The notes under the pieces: model-generated
Told to the model about the DNA's origin: nothing
The model's input: only the letters and a program-made list of their open reading frames with translations
The model's database searches: none
In this document: piece after piece, positions 57,160-64,000 of the stretch
How positions within the stretch are numbered: the first letter of the stretch is position 1
How the letters are laid out: each line of letters opens with the position of its first letter
Made by a program: the position numbers and the translations under genes
DNA from: Agrobacterium salinitolerans
GTDB taxonomy: Bacteria; Pseudomonadota; Alphaproteobacteria; Rhizobiales; Rhizobiaceae
Direction of reading: 5' to 3'
Assembly: GCF_002008225.1 (NCBI RefSeq)
Contig: NZ_MRDH01000025.1
Location: forward strand, 37,917 to 101,916
Length of the DNA stretch: 64,000 nucleotides

Positions 57160-57951
57160 TCAGGCTGTTGGCGGTGTTCGTAGATCAGCGGACACACCAA
57201 GCAGATCGGCGACTTTGTCTGCTTTCCTCTTCGAAAAGCACCATGTAGAGAATCCTCGCTTGGATTTTATCCAAGTGCCGCCGATCTCTTTGAGCACGTC
57301 CTTATGTGTCAACGTATTGCCGACGATAATAAAAGATTTGTCTGTGTAGTCCTCAAGATAAACCTCAGTATTATCTTCTATGTCTGGAGACTGTTCTGCT
57401 TCCATAGCTCTCTTCACGGCCTTGTTGTCTACAAAGGACGTTACGTTTATATCTCTCATAGTGATGGTTATCTGGCGGGTGAGTTTCTGGCTCAACTCTC
57501 CGACAGATTCATATTGTTCCAGCAGTCCTTTTGACAGAAGTGTCTTTTTGAATTCCTTGAGTTCTTCCCATTGCTTAATGTCCAATTCGTCAGGATCGAC
57601 GCGAGCTTTTGAAAAATAAAGCATGGCGGGTTTTTTGTTCTTAAGAAACCAATTGATTTCTTCTACGGTTCCACTCTTTGCTTTGCCTGTGGGCGAGCCA
57701 AGCCTTTTCCAGAACACACCTATGATCATGTCACACGAACGTACGAGTTGATCATTGATTACTTCCTGCGCCCTGTCATTCATCGAAGGGGCGCTATGGG
57801 ATTCCCACATTACCGGCAATAGGACTTTGCCGGTATCCTTGGAGTGCAATGCATTCCAAGCGTGTAGGCACTCGGCAATAGCTTGCCGCTCCTGAGGCAC
57901 GTCGGACGGGGAAGCAATCAAAACATGGAATACGGTTGCGGGAAAAGACAT
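57160..57951 (-). CDS. DUF4062/TIR-like protein with C-terminal module
   Basis: This 263-residue protein has an N-terminal domain (about 5-115) beginning VLIASPSDVPQERQAI, with DMIIGVFWKRLGSPTG and SGTVEEINWF. This is the DUF4062/TIR-like Rossmann pattern, with the EE pair (residues 97-98) at the place of the catalytic Glu of NADases and deoxyribosyltransferases. A C-terminal module (about 195-250) reads YTDKSFIIVGNTLTHKDVLK, then GGTWIKSKRGFSTWCFSKRK, a pattern I know from phage and giant-virus proteins but cannot name. No membrane segment is seen. It is divergent from the vWA gene. Confidence 0.7.
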   Translation of the reverse strand: MSFPATVFHVLIASPSDVPQERQAIAECLHAWNALHSKDTGKVLLPVMWESHSAPSMNDRAQEVINDQLVRSCDMIIGVFWKRLGSPTGKAKSGTVEEINWFLKNKKPAMLYFSKARVDPDELDIKQWEELKEFKKTLLSKGLLEQYESVGELSQKLTRQITITMRDINVTSFVDNKAVKRAMEAEQSPDIEDNTEVYLEDYTDKSFIIVGNTLTHKDVLKEIGGTWIKSKRGFSTWCFSKRKADKVADLLGVSADLRTPPTA

Positions 57952-58104
57952 GCGATCTCACTCGGTTAGCGGTTGCCTGCTAGGTAATTCGATCAGAGGC
58001 AAAGTTGCAACAGGATTCAACCTATGGCATGTGAGAATAAGGCTCCGAACATTAGCATGCGCATGCACCGTGTAGAAAAGCTTCGATTGTACCGAGGGGG
58101 TAAT
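57952..58104. promoter_or_regulatory. Divergent promoter region of the two cassette arms
   Basis: Between the start of the DUF4062 gene (minus) and the vWA gene (plus) lie 153 bases that must hold both promoters. GAGGGGG precedes the vWA ATG at 58105 by 4-5 bases and fixes that start. No convincing operator palindrome was found by eye. Confidence 0.5.
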
Positions 58105-58935
58105 ATGTATTCTGCCGAAATTAGCCGTACTAGCCCGTCCGCATTCCTGTTTGTCATTGACCAGTCAGGCTCGATGGACGAGCGAATGGAAACGGAGCAG
58201 ACAAAAGCGCAGTTCGTGGCAGACGTCTTGAACAAGACGCTGTATCAGTTGGTCATACGATGCACCCGCTCTGAAGGTGTCCGCAACTATTTCGATGTCG
58301 GCGTTATCGGATATGGTGGTGATACGGTGAAGTCGGGCTTTGCCGGTGCTTTGTCCGGCAACATTCTACACCCCCTTTCTGATATTGAGGCGAACCCTCT
58401 GCGAATTGAAGAACGTACAAAGCGCGTGCCGGATGGGGCAGGCGGACTTGTCGATCAGAAGACCAAGTTTCCCGTATGGTTCGAGGCTACCAGCGCAGGT
58501 GGCACGCCAATGAGTGCAGCGATGCGTAAAGCCGCAGAAGCACTTGTAGAATGGTGTGACGCACATCCCGATAGCTACCCACCGACAATTATCCACGTTA
58601 CGGACGGGCAATCTACAGACGGCGATCCAACTGGCATCGCCGATGCGTTGCGGCAGCTTTCTACTAACGACGGTCAGTGCTTGTTATTCAACCTTCATAT
58701 TTCAACTGGAGGCGGACAACCGGTCGTATTCCCTGCATCGGATGCAGGGCTGGACGACTACGGGCGGCTTCTGCTGAATATGTCTAGCCCGTTTCCGGGA
58801 CACCTAATCAGCCCGGCGAAAGATAAGGGGTACGAGAGCGTTAGCAGCGAATCGCGCTTTTTTGGCTACAAGGCTGGCTATGAGGCAATTGTGGACTTCT
58901 TCGACATTGGCACACGCGCAAGCAACCTGCGCTAA
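58105..58935 (+). CDS. TerY-like von Willebrand factor A protein
   Basis: This is a 276-residue vWA-domain protein. The MIDAS metal site is complete: FLFVIDQSGSMDE (DxSxS, Asp19-Ser23), the Thr in SAGGTPMSAAM (Thr134) and VTDGQSTDG (Asp167). It resembles the TerY class of stand-alone vWA proteins. The start at 58105 follows GAGGGGG; the frame is open from 58024. The PP2C gene starts four bases after its stop and a kinase gene follows, giving the vWA-PP2C-kinase triad. Confidence 0.88.
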   Translation: MYSAEISRTSPSAFLFVIDQSGSMDERMETEQTKAQFVADVLNKTLYQLVIRCTRSEGVRNYFDVGVIGYGGDTVKSGFAGALSGNILHPLSDIEANPLRIEERTKRVPDGAGGLVDQKTKFPVWFEATSAGGTPMSAAMRKAAEALVEWCDAHPDSYPPTIIHVTDGQSTDGDPTGIADALRQLSTNDGQCLLFNLHISTGGGQPVVFPASDAGLDDYGRLLLNMSSPFPGHLISPAKDKGYESVSSESRFFGYKAGYEAIVDFFDIGTRASNLR

Positions 58936-58939
58936 GCTG

Positions 58940-59641
58940 ATGTTACCACTCCAGCGTTGGACGGTTGCGAAACAGCAATCGGAACCAGACCTAAACGAGG
59001 ACGCTTCGGCAGTCTCAAGGCAACGACGGACCTACGTCTTAAGTGACGGAGCATCCGAGTCCTTTTCGTCAAAGCGATGGGCAAAGGTGCTGGTTGCGAA
59101 ATATCTGCGCAAACCTGCGATTGATATGGAATGGTTGCGCCAAGCAATTGCATCCTACGAGAAGGCATTCGACAGAGAGCAAATGTCTTGGAGTGCGCAG
59201 GCATCGTACGACCGTGGGAGCTTCGCCACGCTACTGGCTCTAGTTTTCGATGACGACCATCAAGGACTGAATATCGTCGGCGTGGGCGACACGCTTGTTG
59301 TATTGGACGATGGCGAGGAGCTTTGCGCGAGCTTTCCCTACACGAAAGCCGAACAGTTTAAGGCAAATCCACTTTTGCTTTCCACTATACCCGACAGAAA
59401 TTCGAGCCTACTAGAGGATTTGCCTACAGCATACTGGCGTCTCGACGGAAATCCGAAGGCTAGAATCTACTGCATGACCGATGCGTTAGGCGCGTGGTTA
59501 CTCGCCAACGCAGAAGAGCGATTGCCGATACTACGGGCTCTTGGGTCGCGAGACGAGTTCGTAGAGATGGTCGAAAGCGCACGAGCGGCAGGTGATATGC
59601 GTCGCGACGACAGCACGTTACTAGTCCTTGGGTGGGGGTGA
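58940..59641 (+). CDS. PP2C-family serine/threonine phosphatase
   Basis: This 233-residue phosphatase has the PP2C metal-ligand blocks: NEDASAV (Asp21), VLSDGASES (Asp36-Gly37), GVGDTLVV, MTDALGAWL (Asp181) and RRDDSTLLVL (Asp224). The order and spacing are normal for a compact bacterial PP2C. The start at 58940 is four bases after the vWA stop, and the kinase gene begins three bases after its own stop, so all three are coupled. The likely role is to reverse the action of the kinase or dephosphorylate the vWA partner. Confidence 0.87.
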   Translation: MLPLQRWTVAKQQSEPDLNEDASAVSRQRRTYVLSDGASESFSSKRWAKVLVAKYLRKPAIDMEWLRQAIASYEKAFDREQMSWSAQASYDRGSFATLLALVFDDDHQGLNIVGVGDTLVVLDDGEELCASFPYTKAEQFKANPLLLSTIPDRNSSLLEDLPTAYWRLDGNPKARIYCMTDALGAWLLANAEERLPILRALGSRDEFVEMVESARAAGDMRRDDSTLLVLGWG

Positions 59642-59644
59642 GAC

Positions 59645-61321
59645 TTGTCTGCATATCCAACAATGGACCAGTACAATGATGCGGTCCAACACCCCAATAC
59701 GGCCTTCTCAGACACTTCGTTGAAGTCAGCGAAAATTTCGGTCAACGGCATGGGGCTACCTGTTGCATTGGGCGGTGGCTTTGCGCTTACCTACACTGCC
59801 ACTGCCAGCGGGAAAAAGTATGCGATCCGTTGTTTCCATAAAGAAGCTAAAGGGCTGGAGGCGCGATACGGCGATGTCGCCAAGGCCCTCAATGGACTGA
59901 GTACATCCTACTTCATTGGGTTTGAGTACCAGCCAACCGGCGTAATGGTGAACGGGGCAAAATACCCGATCGTCAAAATGGATTGGGTCGAAGGTGACAC
60001 GCTAGGCTCTTATCTTGAGGACAACTACAAGGACAAGGGCAAGCTGACTTGGTTGGCGAGCGAGTTTGATAAACTCGAACAGTTTCTTCGCTCAAAGAAC
60101 ATCGCCCACGGTGATCTACAGAACGGTAACGTTCTCGTTGGCACCGGCGTCAAGCTCATCGACTATGACGGCCTCTACGTCCCAGCGATGCCGAAAGGGC
60201 AAGGCACAGAGCTAGGGCATAAGCATTTTCAGCATCCCAAGCGTACCAGCGCCGATTTCGGCCCGGATATGGACCGCTTCTCGTTCATTGTGATCGACCT
60301 GAGCTTGCGGGCTTTGATGCACGATCCAAAGCTGTTTGCGAAACATTCAAATGGCGAGAATATTATCCTCACTGCGAATGACTTTCTTGACCCAGTCAAG
60401 TCTAACGCCTTCGCAGACCTGAAAGCTATACCCAGCTTAGCGACCCAGGCCGAAAACCTAGCGAAAATCTGCCTCTCTGACATCTCCAAAGTTCCATCAC
60501 TTGATGACTTCAGGAGCGGCAGGAACATACCGAACGTCATATTGGCGACACAACCAGTGTCGCAGACCAGAGCCGCAGCCGCCGCATCCTACGTCGGAGC
60601 ATTCGATGTAGTGGATGGCGCATCGTATGCTGCCATGCTGGCACAGGTCGGCAACAAAGTTGAGCTTGTCGGTCGAATTACAAAAATCCATGCTGCGAAA
60701 ACAAAGTACGGTAGGCCGTACTGCTTTGTCTTTTTTAATGAATCCAAGCAGGGTGTGCGTGTCAATATCTGGAGCGACGGCCTTAAGAAGCTGACAGCGG
60801 CCCCAACGGAATCTTGGGTTGGCACATGGTTGAGTGTGCAGGGCCTAGTAGACCCTCCCTATACTAGCGGACGATACGGTACTTCCCTATCGATCACCAT
60901 TACGTCCAATAGCCAGCTCCGTAAAATCACTGCTACCGAGGCAACCCATCGTCTAGCCAGCCCAAAGGGGAGCACTGCTGTTCCGTACCGGCAAGTCGGA
61001 AATCAGGCGATCTTGGATTCAATTACGACGGGCAAAGCACCCGCAAGCCCACGAGCGACATCCGCTGCTGCAAGTGCCCCGGTATCAAGTGGCTCTCGCA
61101 ATCAAGCAATTCTCGCATCGATAACACCCAAATCCGTCCCAGCGCCAACTACCGCCAACAGACCTGCTCAGAGAACAAACACTTCCGCAGGGACTCCTGT
61201 ACGGCAGACGCCAAACTCGTCCGCTCCACCGTCCCAGAACCAAGGTAAGCAAGCAGGGTTTCCTTGGTGGTTGTTTGTAATAGGCTTCATAATATTGGTG
61301 GCAATAATCGGCGGCAGATAG
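59645..61321 (+). CDS. Membrane-anchored protein kinase-like protein with OB-fold
   Basis: This 558-residue protein starts with TTG at 59645. The kinase-like domain (about 25-290) has KKYAIRCFHKE where the ATP-binding Lys is normally expected (Arg62 instead), catalytic-loop HGDLQNGNVLV (Asp157, Asn162) and LIDYDGLYVP for the DFG segment (Asp173). Then follow an OB-fold-like domain (about 325-430: KVELVGRITKIHAAKTKYGR, SWVGTWLSVQGLV), a Ser/Pro/Ala-rich linker with two NQAIL(D/A)SI repeats, and a C-terminal membrane helix (WWLFVIGFIILVAIIGG). It fits the kinase of the TerY-P triad. Confidence 0.83.
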   Translation: MSAYPTMDQYNDAVQHPNTAFSDTSLKSAKISVNGMGLPVALGGGFALTYTATASGKKYAIRCFHKEAKGLEARYGDVAKALNGLSTSYFIGFEYQPTGVMVNGAKYPIVKMDWVEGDTLGSYLEDNYKDKGKLTWLASEFDKLEQFLRSKNIAHGDLQNGNVLVGTGVKLIDYDGLYVPAMPKGQGTELGHKHFQHPKRTSADFGPDMDRFSFIVIDLSLRALMHDPKLFAKHSNGENIILTANDFLDPVKSNAFADLKAIPSLATQAENLAKICLSDISKVPSLDDFRSGRNIPNVILATQPVSQTRAAAAASYVGAFDVVDGASYAAMLAQVGNKVELVGRITKIHAAKTKYGRPYCFVFFNESKQGVRVNIWSDGLKKLTAAPTESWVGTWLSVQGLVDPPYTSGRYGTSLSITITSNSQLRKITATEATHRLASPKGSTAVPYRQVGNQAILDSITTGKAPASPRATSAAASAPVSSGSRNQAILASITPKSVPAPTTANRPAQRTNTSAGTPVRQTPNSSAPPSQNQGKQAGFPWWLFVIGFIILVAIIGGR

Positions 61322-61634
61322 CCATCGATGCTGGATCGTAAAAACCAGAAATTTTTACGAGAGGGTATTTACACTGGCTCGTACAGCCGTTTCCCCCCAT
61401 GGGCACCGATGAGTGGGTGGCGTTCAAATCGCTCCCGGGCAATGCGTACGGCTTACCTTCGCAAGCAGTGGACATCACCGAAAGGGCATAAGAGGCGGTA
61501 TGGGGGGGTGGTGTCCGCAGGCGTATACCGTAACGTACACCCAAAACCCCGCACAAAAATTGACCGCAAGGGTTGATTTAATTCAACGGACATGCATCAT
61601 AACGGACACCACCCCAACGAACGAGGATTAGTCC
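61322..61634. other. Intergenic region with candidate recombination half-sites
   Basis: About 310 bases separate the kinase from the recombinase. A 30-codon frame (61399-61491, MGTDEWVAFKSLPGNAYGLP and ten more residues) has protein-like composition but no ribosome-binding site and may be a remnant. TGTCCG at 61512 and two inverse copies (AACGGACA at 61585 and 61601, 16 bases apart) lie before the recombinase and are candidate binding half-sites. Confidence 0.45.
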
Positions 61635-62270
61635 GTGTCCAAGACAGTACTGTATGCGCGCGTATCGACTATCGACCAGACGCTTGACCACCAGCGAACG
61701 CAAGCGGAGCAAGCAGGCTTCGTCATTGACGAGGTGTTTGCAGACCATGCCGTATCAGGCATCAGCACCAGACTTAGAGACAGGGCGGAAGGCAAGCGTC
61801 TGTATGACAGGCTCCGTCGTGGCGATGTGCTAGTTGTCCGCTGGGTCGATAGGCTGGGGCGTAACTACGAGGATGTAACAGACGCCATCCACCACTTCAT
61901 GCGTGAAGGTGTTGTCATCAAAACCGTCATCAACGGGATGACGTTCGATGGGGCGACGACGGACCCGATACAGCAAGCCGTCAGGGACGCGCTGATTGCG
62001 TTCATGGCCGCAACAGCACAGGCACAGGCCGAAGCGACGAAAGCCGCTCAGCGGGCCGGAATTGAGGCAAAGAAAGACGATGCCGATAAGTACCGGGGGA
62101 AGAAGCCCAGCTATGACCGAAAAACATACAGGCAGGTGGTGGAGATGCTGGCAATCGGCAACGGGGCTTCCGAGATTGCCAAGGTCACAGGATTGTCCCG
62201 ACAGGCGGTACTAAGGATCAAGAAGACGCCAGCCGCATCCGAAGCCGCATTGGCTAGGTGGGGCCTGTAA
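61635..62270 (+). CDS. Serine recombinase (resolvase/invertase family)
   Basis: This is a 211-residue small serine recombinase. The catalytic Ser is Ser11 in LYARVSTIDQ, with the conserved Arg residues in RWVDRLGRNYEDV. The catalytic domain (1-140) is joined by the long E helix to a C-terminal helix-turn-helix (GNGASEIAKVTGLSRQAVLR). Size and layout fit Tn3-type resolvases or DNA invertases, not large integrases. The start codon is GTG at 61635 after GAGG. It could resolve a mobile element or invert a nearby segment; no transposase is in the window. Confidence 0.9.
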   Translation: MSKTVLYARVSTIDQTLDHQRTQAEQAGFVIDEVFADHAVSGISTRLRDRAEGKRLYDRLRRGDVLVVRWVDRLGRNYEDVTDAIHHFMREGVVIKTVINGMTFDGATTDPIQQAVRDALIAFMAATAQAQAEATKAAQRAGIEAKKDDADKYRGKKPSYDRKTYRQVVEMLAIGNGASEIAKVTGLSRQAVLRIKKTPAASEAALARWGL

Positions 62271-63608
62271 GGTTATCGCGGACCGGAACGTCGGAACCGG
62301 ATAGGCGGCTTGCAGTCTGTAAGATGAGCCGCAGGCGGATAATAGGCCTAAATTGATGACTGGTTGATTATTTTATTTTTTAAATCAATGGCTTAATCTA
62401 TGTGGACCCTTTTAGGAATATAGAGCCGGTGTATCAGTTTAAGCAGATATCTGGATAGATATATGAACAGTTAATGTACCGAGAATGTAGCAGGAAGCAG
62501 AAAGGAATGATGGCTGATAAATAAGCAGACGAATGTACAGCTATATACGAGAAATAATAACAAATAAAATACTAGTATTGATACATATATGATACAATAG
62601 ATAACGAGAAATATATCACACAATAATATTACATTAATAGAAAGTATGGACGCTAAATAATCGCCGTGGCTTACAGCGGTGATGTATCCATGTGCTGTAC
62701 TTTCGATAAATCAGAATGGACGAACGTGAGTAATACAGTTTCGGATGACTGGGTCACGAAGCAGTGTGTATGCCGGATTTTAACACAGTTATATCTATCG
62801 ATTTTCGGTACTCTGGTCAGCACGCAGGAGTGCCAGAAGAACGGAATGCTTTGACGTAGCAGGCGCAAATGAGAGCGCTTATTCACTCGCTGGATGGCAG
62901 TTAGAGCTACGGGCTTGAATTACCAGTATGTCAATCTGGAGAACTCACTTCCATTGCGCTAGCTCAGCGGGATCAACCGGAAAATTGTCCGTCGACACTC
63001 CCGAGACGCAGCCTGCCTTCCGCATTAGGCCTCATTCGGGCACAGAAGGTTGCAGGGGCGCAAAGCAGGCGGCAGATGGGCATTGGCTGCCAAAGCATCG
63101 CGAGGCTCGCCAACGGTCGACTATGAGAATTTCGGCACTGGCTAAAATTCATGCAAGCTATTGATACTACTGTAGTTTGTAAGCGCCTCGTATTTTTCTC
63201 CGCACTGGACGGAAACACCACTTCAGTTCACGAGCAGCGGGAATGAGCAATGCCATTCATTATTGACACCAATTCCTGAATACGAGAGATATCCCTTGGG
63301 CCGTACGTGCGGCTCAGGGGCGTAGTAACCCCTCATGACTAGGAACGTGCCACTGAATTGGCACCACTCTTCGACCTATGGTCGGGGAGCCTGCGGCGTA
63401 TGCAACAGGTTCTCTGAACTAAAGGCCGTAGGGCCGTGTCATGCGGTTACTAACTCCCCGATCACCAGAGATCGAAGGGCATTCGCGGGGACGCACCGCG
63501 CCTAACGTCCTTCCATACGGGGGACCATTTCACATGCGATCAAACACATCACCTGTGAGGGCAACTTCGCGCAGGCAACTGCATCAGCGAACTTGCTCAG
63601 TTTCGTTT
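62271..63608. other. Gene-poor region with AT-rich block
   Basis: No supported gene is present in about 1.3 kb. The stretch from about 62340 to 62660 is very AT-rich, with runs such as AAATAATAACAAATAAAATA, quite unlike the rest of the window. Short open frames here (for example 62666-62854) have no ribosome-binding site and no family resemblance. It may be a remnant of transferred DNA or a regulatory region. Confidence 0.5.
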
Positions 63609-63968
63609 ATGCGGACAACATTGCGAGCGTGCATTCTCGCCGCTGGCTTACTGGTCACACCTACCGGCCTCTATGCAGCCTGCGGGTTTGAGGGGATACC
63701 CGAACAGTACCGCCCATATGACCCGTTGGAAAGCGCGACGAACATAATGGGCCGACCTGTCATCGGTGGAGAAGCAGCAAGCACGCGGGCAGTACGGGAA
63801 TGCCACGAACAACAAGCCCGCCAACTCTGGTATCAGACGCTAGGTTTCGCTACTGACGCCAATACTGAAACCCTGTACCAAGGCGTAGCTGATAGCTTCA
63901 AAGCGGGCGGCAGCATTGCCGTAAGCGGCAAGCTGAGACCGTTCAGCGCGTGTAATTCCACGGCATGA
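63609..63968 (+). CDS. Hypothetical secreted protein
   Basis: A 119-residue frame starts MRTTLRACILAAGLLVTPTG and continues to YAACGFEGIPEQYRPYDP. The N-terminus looks like a signal peptide with cleavage after LYA, and YAAC is a weak lipobox. No domain is recognised and no clear ribosome-binding site precedes it. The frame is open further upstream to 63441 but those codons are Arg/Pro-rich like non-coding GC-biased sequence. Whether it is a real gene is uncertain. Confidence 0.35.
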   Translation: MRTTLRACILAAGLLVTPTGLYAACGFEGIPEQYRPYDPLESATNIMGRPVIGGEAASTRAVRECHEQQARQLWYQTLGFATDANTETLYQGVADSFKAGGSIAVSGKLRPFSACNSTA

Positions 63969-64000
63969 GTGCATCGAGGTCGCTGCTGGGCCAACCATTG

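Noticed and set aside
56955..57200. 81-codon minus-strand frame after the DUF4062 gene
   Set aside because: It overlaps the DUF4062 3' end, has no ribosome-binding site, and is low in hydrophobic order.
61287..61576. Overlapping frames on both strands between kinase and recombinase (89 minus, 82 plus codons)
   Set aside because: Neither has a ribosome-binding site or domain, the minus one enters the kinase gene, and the composition looks non-coding.
62666..62854. 62-codon plus-strand frame in the AT-rich region
   Set aside because: It has no ribosome-binding site, no family resemblance and an overlapping minus-strand frame of similar length.
53250..64000. Island as a prophage or CRISPR-bearing element
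   Set aside because: No capsid, terminase, tail, integrase or CRISPR repeat-spacer pattern is visible; only a small serine recombinase suggests mobility.

Overview
The window is about 64 kb of a Rhizobiales chromosome, most likely Agrobacterium or a close Rhizobium relative. This rests on the GC-rich codon use, the gene order rpmH-rnpA-yidC-engB-argB, the rhizobial families DUF1150 and DUF982, a ROSE-type RNA thermometer before a small heat-shock gene, and RirA-type iron operators (TGA-N9-TCA). No search was run, so the assignment rests on recognised sequence only.

From 1 to about 53.3 kb the content is ordinary chromosome. 1-9.9 kb: metK (5' end outside the window), trmB, rbsK, rmuC, def-fmt-truA, a membrane protein, dapE, dapD and a LOG-family protein. 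10-18.5 kb: a chemoreceptor, a nucleoside hydrolase, a thermosensor-controlled hsp20-DUF1150 pair, an EF-hand protein, a HAD nucleotidase, a DMT transporter, argB and a small anti-sigma-like membrane protein. 18.5-21.5 kb: rpmH-rnpA-yidC-engB, with rpmH (45 codons) found by reading. 21.8-25.8 kb: a second chemoreceptor, an orphan histidine kinase and tRNA-Arg(ACG). 26.3-31.4 kb: a five-gene ABC import operon ending in a GpdQ-like phosphodiesterase. 31.7-44.2 kb: a succinyl-CoA:acetate CoA-transferase, a DUF900 lipoprotein hydrolase, a proline-racemase-family enzyme, pyrC, pyrE, a PfkB sugar kinase, two esterases, pgi and fadD.

From 44.5 to 51.9 kb lies an iron-uptake locus: a ferric ABC transporter (ATPase, binding protein, fused permease), a TonB-dependent siderophore receptor and an AraC regulator. 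Each of its four transcription starts is preceded by a TGA-N9-TCA motif, and one of these sits at the centre of a 41-bp perfect palindrome. A PRC-barrel protein, a DUF982 protein, a 24-residue membrane peptide and a Pmp3/YqaE protein follow.

From about 53.3 kb to the right edge base composition and codon use change and an apparent genomic island begins. Minus-strand genes are a DUF4062/TIR-like protein, an Eco57I-like N6-adenine methyltransferase and a PIN-domain protein coupled to it. Facing away on the plus strand is a tight triad: a von Willebrand A protein, a PP2C phosphatase and a membrane-anchored kinase-like protein with an OB-fold. This matches the TerY-P signalling triad that Anantharaman, Iyer and Aravind linked to DNA processing. 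A serine recombinase with repeated half-sites, an AT-rich gene-poor block and a putative secreted protein follow. The six-gene divergent cassette is the best candidate for an undescribed, probably anti-phage, system; that function is inference.
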